64,000 nt of DNA from Tuctoria greenei (lineage: Eukaryota > Streptophyta > Magnoliopsida > Poales > Poaceae): positions 114,560,279-114,624,278 of the forward strand of contig JAYESD010000008.1 in assembly GCA_036927565.1 (NCBI GenBank). The letters run 5' to 3'. How positions within the stretch are numbered: the first letter of the stretch is position 1; each line of letters opens with the position of its first letter. The position numbers and the translations under genes are program-made. Below the pieces are notes generated by a model. That model saw nothing but the letters and a program-made list of their open reading frames with translations. It searched no databases and had not been told where the DNA came from. Shown here one piece after another: positions 51,424 through 63,351 of this stretch.

Positions 51424-52600
51424 GCGCCTCCCTTCTTCAAGATTTTGCATAAGGCAGGTCCCTTTGCCTAGACAGAAGAGGCGGAAACGACGTTCCAGGA
51501 GCTCAAGAGGCACCAGACGTCCCTCCCCGTTATGGTGGCGCCAGAGCCTGGTGAGCCCTTGCTGCTGTATGTTACTACAACAACCAAAGTGGTTAGTATG
51601 GTCTTGGTCACAGAGCGATCGGAACCATGTTAGCGACATACACGGGAAGGAGCTCACTACGCAAGCACCGAGCCTCAGGCCTCGGACCAAGCCATGGATC
51701 TCTCCCTGGGGAGCTTCAGAAGCCAGGAAATCGTCGGGTCCCAGCCCCCGGAGGATGATGTGGGACCTGGAAGCCAGGAGACCCAGGGCCTAGATCCGCT
51801 TCAAGGAGCACCGGACCTCTCGGACAGAGTTCGGACCCTCAAAGGCCAATCTGCTACATCAGCGAAGTCCTCCATGAGGCAAAAACAAGGTATCAGGAGA
51901 TACATAAGATGCTGTACGCCGTGTTGATAGCATCAAGGAAGCTCCAACACTATTTCCAGGGCCATAACATCTCAGTGGTCACCTCCTTCCCGCTGAGAAC
52001 GGTGCTCCACATCCCTAATGCTACCGGCAACATCGCCAAGTGGGCAACCGAGCTAGCGGAGTTTGAGATTGAGTTCCTTCCTCGGCATGCAGTCAAAAGT
52101 CAGGCCCTGGCAGATTTCCTCGTAGAGTGGACTCCATCACCTAGCAACCCAGAAAGCCCAGTTAGCAGGGACATAGTGTCCGGAGCACCAGTCTTCACTG
52201 AAACTCTGTGGACGCTTTACTTCGATGGTTCCGCCCGAAAATAGGGGGCCCAAGCCGGGGTGGTTCTCATAGCTTCGACATGGGAGCAGTTCAAGTATAT
52301 GGTGCACTTTGGCTTCAAAGCCACCAACAACATGGCAGAGTACGAGGCCCTCATCTATGGGTTGAAGACAGCGTTGACCCTCAATGTCCGTCAGCTCCTT
52401 GACAAAGGTGATTCCCAGCTAATTGTCAAGCAGGTCAAAGGGGAGTGCAGTTGCAATGACCCCCAGCTGGCAGCATACTTGCTGCACGTCAGGAAGCTGG
52501 AGAAAGATTTCAAAGTCTTGGATCTGTGCCATGTGCCCCGAGCTGACAACTCAGTCGCAAACGACCTGTCAATGAAGGCCTCCACAGAGGCACCAGTGCC
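51424..52600 (+). pseudogene. Tat RNase H and second (archaeal-type) RNase H
   Basis: 51424-51900 is the decayed canonical RNase H (broken frames; AFA*TEEAETTFQELKRH-like start). 51909-52244 gives the end of it (MLYAVLIASRKLQHYFQGH, LADFLVEWTPS), then LYFDGSARK. A TAG at 52242-52244 stands where the family has Gln. From 52245 the second RNase H continues: GAQAGVVLI, ATNNMAEYEALIYGLKTAL, LLDKGDSQLIVKQVKGE, CHVPRADNSVANDLS. A dual RNase H is a known hallmark of the Tat lineage. Confidence 0.88.
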
Positions 52601-52789
52601 CGAAGGAGTCTTTGCAAGGACGTTATCGCGAGCAACTGCCCGAGCTGCCGAGCTGGGTGAAGGGGATGAAGCTAGCACCTCGAAGCTAGCAATCCTGGCG
52701 GCCCTACAACCATGGTGCTCGTCAAGGTTCCTATGCGCCTCCAGCAGCTCCGAGCAGCTGGGCGCCCAAGAACCAAAAGCTCAAGGAGG

Positions 52790-54034
52790 TCCCGATGCAT
52801 GGATCTCGGAGGTTCGGGACTACTTGAAAGACAACTACCTTACTGAAGAACATGCCTTAGCAGAACGGATTGTGCGGATGGCTAAAAGATACATGCTAGT
52901 AGAGGGGGATCTCTACCGGTGTGGCGCCAACGACATCTTACTGCGATGCATTACCCGAGAGGAAGGCTGCGACTTGCTCGTAGAAATCCATGGAGGTGAG
53001 TGCGGGAACCATGCATTGGCTCGAACGCTGGTCAGCAAAGCCTTTCGACACGGCTTCTACTGGCCCACAGCACTGAGGATGCCGCTGACATGGTTAAGAG
53101 ATGCAAGGCGTGCCAGTTCCATGCCAAGCAGATCCACACACTAGCTCAAGCGCTGCAGATGATCCCTCCCTCGTGGCTATTCGCCGTGTGGGGACTGGAC
53201 ATCCTGGGACCTTTCCCAAGAGCCATCGGAGGATTTCGACACCTCTACATCACCGTAGATAAGTTCACCAAATGTCCAAAAGCTACCCCAGTTGTTACCA
53301 TTAACAAGCAGTCAACAGTGAAGTTCATCAAGTCGATCGTCTGCAGGTTCGGGGTCCCGAACAGGATCATCACTGATAACGGGGCCCAGTTCACGAGCGC
53401 AACATTCCAAGAATACTGCGAAGACCTTGGAATCCAAGTTTGTTATGCCTCTGTTGCTCATCCCGAAAGCAATGGGCAGGTAGAGAGAGCAAACGCTGAG
53501 ATTCTCAAGGGCCTTAGGACTCGTACATACTCGAGCCTCGAGAGGCATGGTGCAAACTGGGTGGAGGAGCTGCCATATGCGCTATGGGCTAGCCAGACAT
53601 CTACCAGCCGGGCTATGGGAGAAACGCCCTACTTCCTGGTGTTTGGGGCGGAGGCCGTCCTTCCCCCAGAGATTACCATGGGCTCCCCATGTGTCCGGAT
53701 GTACGACGAAGCCACGCAGGACTAGTTCAGGTGTGAAGATATGGACCTCATCGACGAGGGACGCATACGAGCAGCCTTCCAAAATGCACGGTACAGGCAA
53801 GCGCTCCGACGCTACCATCAACAGACCATGCATCGTAGGGAGCTTAAGGTGAATGACCTGGTCCTGCGGCGTCTACTTTCTCGCGAAGGGACAAACAAGC
53901 TCTCCCCCAGTTGGGAGGGTCCCTTCCGTGTCACAGAAGTTTGTTGCCTCGGGTGCATTCGCCTAGCTACAGAGGATGGGCGACCAGTGCCCAACCCATG
54001 GAATATCGAACACCTCCGTAAGTTTTATCCATAG
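52790..54034 (+). pseudogene. Tat integrase
   Basis: Zinc-binding region: LLVEIHGGECGNHALARTLV and FRHGFYWPTAL, then, after a frameshift near 53085, AADMVKRCKACQFHAKQIH. Core from frame 53000-53725: WGLDILGPFPRAIGGFRHLY, ITVDKFTKCPKATPV, NRIITDNGAQFTSATFQEY, HPESNGQVERANAEILKGL (three acidic catalytic residues visible), ASQTSTSRAMGETPYFLVFG. 53741-54034 is the C-terminal domain (LVLRRLLSREGTNKLSPSWE and YKL-like end NIEHLRKFYP). A stop at about 53725 separates core and tail. Confidence 0.92.
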
Positions 54035-54679
54035 CCAGGGGAAGGGCATTTTATTTTCTTTTGTTATAAAGAGAGCATAGTGCCTAGAGACAACACTTGG
54101 GTCAACTAAGGTCAGGGGGATGAGCTTCGAGTGTCTGCCTTGCTCGGCATGGTCTGGTACCCTGAGAAGGTACACTCAACTCCCTGTCGCCCAGGCCAGG
54201 TTGTTTCTCCTGTAAAGTCTGTTCTCTCCTATGAGTGTTATAATGAAAAGATGTTTGCCCTCCCCTGAGATGCCTTGTTCATTTGAAATTATCTTTAATT
54301 CATGTGAATAGTGTCACACATTTGCCACCAGCTCATCACCTAGCGTGGGTGCGATCAGTTTTTCCCTTCGTCTCGGCAATAGTGGGAGCGTTGCTGTCCG
54401 TTTGCTAGCGGGTCACTTGAGGTACTTGCTAGGTGTTCGGAACCTCCGAACCCACTCCTCACGTGTGGTGGGTAACAAGTTCTGGGTACGGGGGCCCTGA
54501 GTTAATCAAGCCCCCCACAACGCAACGAATCGTAAGACAAACGACACAAATAGAGCGTGGGTGAAAGATTGACTGGAGAGCGGAATTACCTTTTATCTGT
54601 CATGTGCGCAGGTTCCTAAGGTTACAATGCTAAGTGAAGCCACTCCCGTACCACTGACGGCGAACGGCCACTCCACTGA
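54035..54679. other. Tat non-coding region between pol and repeat array
   Basis: Contains AATGAAAAGATG and T-rich stretches that may be the polyadenylation side of pol or the antisense gene. No ORF or element supported. Confidence 0.45.
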
Positions 54680-54985
54680 GAGTGGGCTCGGGGGCCCATC
54701 GCCGGCGTCCTCTACATCAACAACGGGCGACGCCGGAGCTTCTGAGCTCCGGCTATTACACGGGGCACGACGTCGATGTCCTACATTGATCGTGGGTGTT
54801 GCTGAAGCTCATAAGCTCCGAAAACCCCAGGGGGACCGGCGGTGGCGTCTCCTACGTTGATCATGGGTGTTGTCGGAGCTCCTAAGCTCCGACAACCCCA
54901 GTGGGCCTGGCGGTGGCGTCTCCTACATAGACAGTGGGTGTCGCTAGAGCTCCTAAGCGCCGACAACCCCATGGGGCCGATGTTC
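54680..54985. repeat. About four tandem units (about 71 bp), two with perfect hairpins
   Basis: Units share CCTAC-TTGATC-TGGGTGTTG...AGCTC-TAAGCTCCG-CAACCCCA-GGGG-C-GGCGGTGGCGTCT. In unit 1 the hairpin arms are GCCGGAGCT and AGCTCCGGC; in unit 3 they are GTCGGAGCT and AGCTCCGAC, with 4-base loops. The pair difference is compensatory. Units 2 and 4 have broken stems. Confidence 0.8.
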
Positions 54986-55177
54986 CCGAAACAAGTGTTA
55001 GTTCCTTTTGGTACATGTACACAATCAAAATTACGTACATCTACCAGGGGGCAGGACACAAAAATATCAAAGACAAAGATCAAGAGGCCTTCATTCATTG
55101 AAAGATCATCTTACAAAATCGGAAGAATACAGGCGGGAGCAAGAAAGGAAAGGCCTAAGTCCTATGGATAGCTGAGG

Positions 55178-58058
55178 CTATATCTTGGGCGGCCTCCTGA
55201 ACGCTCTCCCGGGCAACATCCAGCTCTCCCTCGATCGACCCTTTGACTGCTGGACCCAGGGGAAGTGGGGGTCCTGACTCTGGTAATATGTTAGCACGTA
55301 CTCGGCGACGGTCTTGGCCAAGGACCTCCCCTCCGTCTCCAACTGGTCCGCGACGACGTCAACCACTGCGTCGAGTTTGCCACCAGCGGAGCTAAGAGCT
55401 GCCAGCGCTTCATCCAGCTCCAGCATTGGGTTGGCCAGACGTACGAGGCTGAAGCCAAATGGCGCCAATGCTCCGTCGGCTCGTCCCAGGAAGTCCAACA
55501 CCCGCTGGGACTCGACCGCTCTCGAGCCCCACAACTCCTCCAGAGCCCTCTTGGCGGCTGCTAGTTCCGCACCCTCCTTCGCAAGGTGCTCAACCTCCTT
55601 GCCGTGCTGCTAAATGCTCTTGGCTAGCTACCACTCGCGATCAGCAAGCTCCGACTCCTTGAGGAAGATACGATTCTGACGCTCTGCCAGGTCTTCCTCC
55701 CGGCCCTGAGTTGTATCCTCTCTGGCAGAGACGTTGGCCTCTCGCTTATTGAGGCTTTGCCCCCGTTCCCAGAGATTGTCCTCCTCTAGCTTACACCACG
55801 CTTCAAATCTCTTGCGGCGGTCCGCCAAGCTCTGCTCACCCGCCGACAGCTTCCGGGAGAGCTCCTCCTCTCTCTGGCCTAGGTCCTTCCGCTTCTCGGC
55901 GAGTTCGGCCTCACCCAAGTCGAGCTCCTGGTGGCGCTTCTGGAGAGTCTCATGCAAGGCAATTAGACCCCCTTGGCGCTGGTCCGCAGCTCTGTGGCAT
56001 TCCACAACTTCCTCATATATCTTCCGCGCCTTCGCGTTGAGAGCTTTGAGGGTAGCCTCTCTCTTGTTGAGAAGCTCACCTTGCTCGACCAGCTGGGTTT
56101 TCTCGTCCTTGACCCACTCTTCGTGTTGACGGAGCCTATTACGCTCCTCATCCAGAGCCTTGCGGTTGTGCTCGAAGGATACAACAACTTGCTGCAGGCT
56201 GGAGCGAGTGTTATCGATGGCCAGTTCTTAGGGGATGGGCGCCAGACCAAATGGGAGCGCCGCTTCCCCCATCTCCACAAGAATTTCCACCGTCACCCAG
56301 GAGGGGTCCCCCTCAAAGGCGGCGGCACCCGCAGGCTTGAGGCGCCTGGGATATCCTCCAGGAGTCCCGCAGCACCGGTCTCCGCCGGACCCTCCAAAGC
56401 AGCCGCGGGCGCTCCTGGTTCAGCCTCCGACGCTCCCGGTTCAGCCTCCAACACCAGACAGACAGGATGTGCACCCGGAGCCTCCACGGCTTGCATCTCG
56501 GGCGTAGGTGTGCTAGACGCCGCCGACTGAGGCACCAAGGCCTCAACTACCCTCGGCGAAGGAGCAGATACTTTGACGACCATCGGGTCGGCCACTACAA
56601 CCTCCGCAGTAGTTAGCGTGGGGCCGGCCCTTCAACTACTTCCGACCCGCCGACCGGGGCCTCTACCGCATCTGGCGTGGGGGCTGGTCCCTCAGCTACA
56701 TCCGACTGAGGCACCAGAATCTCCTCGGAAGATGGCATGTGGGCCGATCCTTCGGTGGCTTCCCGCACCGAGGGTGGAACTTCCACTAAATTTGGAGTTG
56801 TGGTTGCACTCGACACCTCCTCTAGAGCCTCAGGGGCTATTGGCTCCGGTGCCAGAGCCTCCCTGGCCGGAGTGACCCCCATATCAGGGGGACCTCCGGA
56901 ACTTGGTCCCATACTTGACGCCGAGGTGGGAGGTGGCCCCCCAGAGCCAGCGCCCGCCGGAGGTCCCTGGACTAGATGAGGTGGCCCTTCGGAGGTCCCG
57001 ACGTGACTTTCGTCACCTCGCACCAGCTTCCTCTTCAAGCTGGAGGGCTCCACCGGAACCTCGCCCTTGCCGGAGCTAGCAACTTCACCTCCCTGGCTTG
57101 GGGGAACTGGGGCTGACTCCCCGGGGGCCCCAGGAGCAGTGGTTGCGGGGGGAGCCTACCTCTTCACAACCCCAATGTCATCCAACCTTGGCATTAGCTT
57201 CTGGAGCTCCCCGCAGAACTCAGGAGCTAGGTTCAGGGGTGGTAATGACTCTGGAGGTGTCAGGGAGTCGAGCGAGATGTTGGGTTTGCTCTGGAATTTC
57301 TCCAGTAGGTCCTTCAGTGCTTCGTCCCTCACTTGGGTGTCAGCATCACGCGGCGTGAATGTCCATGCAGTCCATTCCCTAAACTTCAGTGGTGCCCATC
57401 TGTTCCTCAGGAAGTTCTCGAAGACCATCTGGGGGGTCACTCCGCCGGCGAAGCAACCTTCAATCCTTGCCACAACGGGCTTGTATGCCGCCGGCAGCTC
57501 CGGGAGCTCGTTCCAGAGGTTGGTATCCACGTTTGGGAGGCTCTCTGGCAGGTCCAGCTTCTCGTGCCTGTCCACGGTGATGATCACCTACTCCTTCTTC
57601 CAATCGTCCCATTTGCCGGAGGAAAAGGTGTCCAAGTACTTGAAGGGGTACTGCTTCCGCTTCACGAAGTAGTACAGCCCGACCATTTCGTTCCCCTTCC
57701 CGGTGGTCTACAGGGTGAAGATATTCCGGAAGAGCTCTAAGCTGGGCCACACTCCCACCCACATCTCGCAAAAGTGGACGAAGGTAGTGATCAGCAGAAC
57801 TGAGTGGGGCCCGAGGAAATGCAGCTGGATGTCGTAGAACTCCAGCAATGTCATTAGGAAGGACGAGAAGGGGGGAAGCAAGCTGACCATGGCATATCCT
57901 TAGAAGAAAATCATGTCAGTGGTGCTCTTCTTCTCGAAAGGAAGCTCGCCAAAGCAGATCTTGTCGTTGAAGGAGTCGTGGGACTATCCCATGTAGGAAC
58001 GGTCCTTCTTCAGCCCCTTCTCAGTCTTGATCTTGCTGGCGGGGAGGCCCAACTCCAT
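55178..58058 (-). pseudogene. Antisense Tat gene (PF04195 'putative gypsy type transposon' protein)
   Basis: The minus-strand reading starts at ATG 58058 (MELGLPASKIKTEKGLKK), passes LLPPFSSFLMTLLEFYDIQL, HFLGPHSVLLITTFVHFCEM and VGVWPSLELFRNIFTL (57890-57711). It continues as GLYYFVKRKQYPFKY (about 57680) and DLPESLPNVDTNLWNELPEL (57587-57156). This is the PF04195 domain known between pol and 3' LTR in Tat elements. Downstream come a Pro/Glu/Ala-rich linker (57053-56300), a long coiled coil (56005-55628, EELSRKLSAGEQSLADRRK) and a C-terminal helical tail (55534-55178). Stops at 57984-57986, about 57901, 57708-57710 and 57588-57590, plus frameshifts, make it a pseudogene. Its function is not known to me. 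Confidence 0.87.
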
Positions 58059-58561
58059 GGAAACGAGATGGAGCAGGGACAGGATGGTTCTGCAAGGGCT
58101 AGGGCTCAAGGATGAAGGATGCGAGAAGGCAGTAAGGTCTTAAGCGCGGGTGCGAATGGAGGCGTGAAGAGCATGTGACCTGTGCTAGTCCCCTTCTTAA
58201 GTATACATCCGTGGCGTTTGGATGGAAACCACATACACCATGATACTGGATCTACCCGCGCTATGACTGGTGGGTTGGAGTCTGTTTCGGCGGAAATGCC
58301 GAGTAGCCACCTCGAGGTAGCTGCTCTCGTAGGCGAGAGTTTAGAACTAAAGGGTAGCGACTTAATGGGCGCGTGGAACCGAAATGAAATTCGTATCGGG
58401 AACCGATGACCGTTGATGGTGTGATATTTTCAGACAAATATTTTATCCGTCGCATTGAAGGGAAGCCCTTAAAGTTGCGGCACGAAGATTCAAAATGGCC
58501 CCACCTCAGGTATAACCACTTGAACAAGGAATTTCCTCCCCGAGATGGGCCCGGGGGCCAC
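58059..58561 (-). promoter_or_regulatory. Region upstream of the antisense gene and Tat polypurine tract
   Basis: About 500 bp between the antisense ATG and the 3' LTR. It must hold any antisense promoter; no strong TATA box was found. The plus-strand polypurine tract GAGATGGGCCCGGGGGCCA lies at about 58542-58560. Confidence 0.45.
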
Positions 58562-59577
58562 TGTCGGTACCTGGCGAACCAGGTACCCCTAGATACAGGA
58601 AAGGAGGCACGCTGGGTCCCACCGTCCACGGGGGTAAAATCCGACGTGGTCCCAGGGTGTCGAGTGGCATGCAGCATAGTCACGACTCTCCACTGAGGGA
58701 AGGCCCGACGCTTCCACATGCCCTGCAGCTCCGGGTGTACCTCCCTCACAGAGGGGAGGCCAAACGCTGCCACGTGCCCCGCAGGCCTGGGTCCACCGCC
58801 CTACCGAGGAGAGGTCCGGCGCGTTCACTAGGTCGACAGCCCCGAACCTGCCTCCCTGCGGGAAGAAGGTTCGATGCAGCCACGTGTCCGACAACTCTGG
58901 ACCCGACCTCCCGACAGAGGGAAGGACCGGACTCGCCACGTGGCAGGCAGCGCCGCACCTAGTCCATCCTACGATAGCGGCAATAAAGAGGGACGAGCCC
59001 AGTGCACCTAAACGGAAAAGATGTGCATGTTCCCTAGGTAAGGGGGAGCTCGCACTCATAAGTCAAGAGTCTTGTACCCGGTCCGATGATAACAGACTAG
59101 CACCGAACTACTATGTACGACAGACGAATGAGAGGCCGCGACAAGACGGACGAGACACCGCCTGCCATGATGAGGGGCTATGTGTAGCCCTGTGGCAAGG
59201 CATTGCCAGGTGGCACATTGAAGCCATTTTCAGGGGATAGCATTTATTCCCAAATCTTAGGAGGGATTTGGTACTCCCGGGGCCACTTGTTGGGCCCTGG
59301 GTCCCACTTCTAAGCTGTCTGGCCTTGAACTATAAAGGACCAGACAGCCATCGACTTAGACAAGCTCTCTCAGTCCCAGGGACACACTTAAGCAATACAA
59401 TACACAAACCACCGTGGAGTAGGGTATTACGCCCAGGCAGCCCAAACCACGTAAAACCCTTGCGTCCATCATTCTACAAGCTCGATCTTGCTAGGACTAG
59501 CCCCCAAATATACAACGAACCCCCACGGGCTGCCTCCGAGCTAGTCCGGGGGAGGTGTCGGTCTGGACACCTCGACA
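58562..59577 (+). repeat. Tat element 3' LTR
   Basis: 1016 bp direct repeat of 36444-37459. CACGTG cores at 58771, 58881 and 58937. Followed by GTACG, identical to the sequence before the 5' LTR. Confidence 0.95.
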
Positions 59578-61657
59578 GTACGCCTCGCCCCCTCTGCCTC
59601 ATAACGGACACTGTCTTGAAGTAATGCAGCCTACCACAGCGACCTCAGGGGATCGAGGAACACTGCCACATCCCATGCTGAAGCGGACCAAATGGCGACG
59701 GCTCTAACACGTCATCAACAAAGATAAGCTCTCCCCTATTGGTTATTTGTCTCTTGCAAGATTAACCTTCAGAGCGTGGACTCTGACAAGATTCCCATCG
59801 TTAGAGCCTCGAGGGATGAATTAGGGGCAGACACCATCCCACCGCGAACGTTACATAGTGAGCGGTCCCGATTGTCTTGCCCAAATCGGGGGATCCCAGA
59901 TCGACGTAGGGAGTGTAGAGTTTTGTGACTTCGAGAGGTCCCAGGCTGGGGATATTTTCTCCCTCCTGTGAGAGCCTGTGGACCAAGTACCCACCTAACC
60001 TATCGTGCTAAGTTAAAGTGAACCCGCAAGATGAAGAGTCAAGAAAAACACAGATAAGGGAATGAGCGCAGAGAGTTGTAGATGTCAGAACAAGTTCGGA
60101 AAGAAGAGACAAAACAAAGGAGCTTCATTCAATCATTTCAAAAGCATCCGCAGTGTAGCTATTTACATCAAGAAGGACGATCGAAGCACACTACATCCAA
60201 CCCATCCTTCGAGCCAGCTCCACTACATAGGAGACCAGGTGGCACAACGAGGAAGCACCCAGCTGCAAGGCCACCCTATTCAGAAGCTTCGCCATTTGGG
60301 CACCCAGCTACGACATGGAAGAAGCCCCGTACGCTGCCCCGAATATAGTGAGCCAGAAGGAGCGGAGCCCCTGAAGCTCCGCCTCCACCTCCACCTCCAC
60401 GTGGTGACGAGGGATCTCCCGAGGCCTAGCCGCCAGAGCGGCGTCGTCTAGCATGCTAGTTACCAGCTACCCGAGCACATGGTCGCACACTGTCATCACC
60501 GCCTTCCGAACTCCTGCGATCTCCCCCTGGACGATGATGAAGCGGGTCGAGATCTCCTTAAGGCGAACGTCTGGCTCCATGTCGAGCCAAGACAGACCAA
60601 GCACGGCCACATAAACGGTGAAACTGAGGTGCGAAGGGCCCAGAGCTACGGTCCACGATGCCTCCTCGTGAGCAGAGACAACCGCAACATGTAGCCGCGC
60701 CAACTCTGTGCGCGCCCTCTCAGCGTCCGCCCGGGCTGCTTTCGCCTCCGTTTGGGCTCTCTCAAGCTCCTTAGACAACGCGTCTCGCTCTCCTTGTCTG
60801 AAACTTGGGCCACCTTCACGTGGTATTCGTGCCCTCTCAGCAGACTTCTAAGCCAACGCCTGCAAGGAAGACCAGGGTAAACCACGGAAGCAACCACAAC
60901 AGACAACCAAGGAAAATTACCCGGCTGGTAGAGGTCGCGACACTCAGCCTCTGCAATACTTCGAAAGATCCTGTCACACCCCACCTCGAGCCTCGCCCTC
61001 ACGTCGGCGAGCTACAACTCGAGGACGAGGGCATCCTCACGGACACCTCCTACTGGGCAAGGTCCACGGTTCCGCCCAGCTCAGAAACGTCCTTAGCTAT
61101 AGGAGGCAGAACCTGAGTATTATTGGTGCCTCTGGCGCCCAGAGCCTCACCCTCGACAAACACGAGGGCGGGAACCCTAGGCCACGACGATGAGGCGATG
61201 CCCCTAACTCCTACCTCAGAAATCCTCTGCAGCCCCACAGGGGTCGTCGCCCGCGTGGCCGACTCATCGGCGGGCGGCCATTCTGACGGGCCCGACGGGG
61301 CACCCTTGCTAGCTTCCGGGATGATGCGCGCCACTAGACCCACCACAAGTGACAGCGAGAGTGGTCGCAGGATAGCTGCCAAAGCCACCCTAAGGAAGAC
61401 AACACCCGCTCCTACCGGGACGGTGATGTCGCCGAGCTTGGAGGTACCTGCCCTAACGGGCAGGCCGTGGGACCCTAGCCCCTAGCCAGGACCGTCACGC
61501 CGGGGAGATACTCCATGGAATTGAAGGAAGAATCACCGCAAGAAAAAATAAAACACAAATAGGTGGCGAAAAGGTCAGGAGAAACCCCAACATGGAGGAA
61601 CGGCGAGGGTCGGTAAGACCACGGCCCCCGGACGGGTTCCCACCCTAGATCATCAGT
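59578..61657 (-). other. Tat-like remnant with antisense-gene decay products
   Basis: Flanking sequence of the Tat insertion. Minus strand 60778-60467 encodes a coiled-coil-like stretch (KELERAQTEAKAARADAERA) and 61388-61050 an Ala/Pro/Ser-rich stretch, matching in style the linker and coil of the antisense Tat gene. The region near 60120 (GGAGCTTCATTCAATCA) resembles 55090 (GGCCTTCATTCATTGA), the 3' end of that gene. Too decayed for a firm gene model. Confidence 0.5.
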
Positions 61658-63351
61658 TGTGACACCTGGTTCCGAGAATGAACCAAGTATGATACATTTG
61701 TGTGTCCAGGATGTTCAACACACATACACGAGTGCATCACAAATAATATTCAGATAATAACCATGTTTTGAATAATAAATAGTACCTTATTACAATATCA
61801 AAATAGTCTCGAATACAATTTATAGTAACCACCTATTATGGGTTTCCCATCAATTTGACACAAGCATGCAAGTTTGAAATAAAACATTTCAAAACAAGAT
61901 CAAAATGTTCAAGGGCACTTTCCTTGCTCTGGTGGCTGGTTTGGACCAAGAGCTTCAAAGTTCTGGTGCTGAAGGTCCTCGAAAGCACCTTTTAGAGTGT
62001 TTTCTTCTATTCCGCGTGACAACATGCGAAAAACAAGCACTACAATCAATAAATGTTCATATAGTACTCAATATGTCATAACATGCATGAATGATGCAAT
62101 TATGATGTAGCCCATGTTATTAGGTTACTACTATTGCTTACTAACTAGTTACAATTGAGTTTTACGTGTTTGAGCAAGTTTCGAGTCATTTCTGGAAAAG
62201 CTGGGGAAGTTTCAAGATTTCAGGGATTCAGAGGCCGACTAGTTCGTAAAGGGGCCGGACATGTCTGCTCTGGACCAGACAAGTCCGCTATGGTTCAGGG
62301 TTTTGCAAACTTCTCAACTAGAGCATTGGTTGAATCAAGGGTGGGATCAAAACCAACGTGAAAAAGCTGGATCTAGGATAGTTACTATGGATGCAATGGT
62401 CCAACGGTCGAGGATTTGCCATAACACGCAGAATTTGACGTCTAGATCCGTTGACAATGAATTGGCAGCAAGACATAGAAGAAGAACATTCACGTCGAGG
62501 AATTGATGGAGAAGATCGCAGCAGTGACAACGATCTTGCTTGATCCTTCCTTTTTCCTTCTTTTCTTCTTCCTCCTCCTCCCCCCTTTCTCTTCCTTCCT
62601 TGCGACGAAAGTTTATCTCTTTGGACGGCGGCTCACAACGAGAGGCAGGGCGGTGGGGTTTTTCTCTTACGTGGGGTAGGGTGAGAGGTGGGCTGGGGTT
62701 GTTTATATAGGGGGAGGAGTGGTGGGGTTAGGGTGGAATCCTAGTAGAATTCGGTGGGAACAAGTAGGGACCTTGGTGGGGTCCCACTTGGGCTCCTTGG
62801 AGGTGGGGCACGACATTTTAGGGCCCAACTAAGTCAATTACCCAATAACTCATCGTGGAGGAAAATAGGAATCCGATTCTAAACCCTAGAAACCGAACTA
62901 GTCCGTACAAAGGCCGAACAAGTCCTTTTTCAGTTCTGATGTCACAACAGACTAGTCCGTTGTTCAAGCAGACAAGTCCGCTGTTCCACAGAGAAAAAAA
63001 GAATAGCAAACTGAAATGCAATTATTCGAATAAGTCTGGGGATTTATAATTTCAACATTGGACTAGTTCGTAATATTAACCGACAAGTCTGGATGGGAAC
63101 AGAAGCAAAACTGGACTAGTTCGTACCAATTATCGAACAAGTCCGTTGCTCTGAAGAAACTGAATTTGCCAGATCAGACAGGTATATCAGACTAGTCCTT
63201 GGTGAGGACCAGACAAGTCCGTACCTAAGGCTGATTTTAATTGTTCTTTTGCCTCTAATTTGTTTTAAGCTTGTCCCATTTTGAGTAGCATTATGTTAAA
63301 CATGTGTGGTAATAAATGAATTGCATGATGAATGAAAATGAGGGTGTTACA
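61658..63351 (-). repeat. Solo LTR related to the Tekay LTRs
   Basis: TGTGACACCTGGTTCCGAG...GGGTGTTACA, 1694 bp, alignable with the Tekay LTRs at both ends and in the TTTCCCATCAA-TTGACACA and GCTTCAA segments but shorter and diverged. It has the same kind of motif array (GACTAGTCCG and GACAAGTCCG variants, about 62237-63225) and a TTTATATAG box at about 62703. No internal region or partner LTR. Flanks TCAGT and TGGGT match only 3 of 5. Confidence 0.85.

Larger units (their letters stand above)
36444..59577 (+). mobile_element. Tat-lineage Ty3/gypsy retrotransposon, 23.1 kb including nested Tekay element
   Basis: LTRs 36444-37459 and 58562-59577, both 1016 bp, TGTCG...CGACA; perfect 5-bp TSD GTACG at 36439-36443 and 59578-59582. 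Primer-binding site TTTGGCGCACCAGGAAGG starts at 37460; polypurine tract GAGATGGGCCCGGGGGCCA ends at about 58560. Order: gag, protease (split by 39580-50031), RT, RNase H, second (archaeal-type) RNase H, integrase, then an antisense PF04195-type gene. This layout is that of grass Tat elements (RIRE2, Grande-like). By eye the LTRs differ at about 13 of the first 155 bases. Many stops make it defective. Confidence 0.95.
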
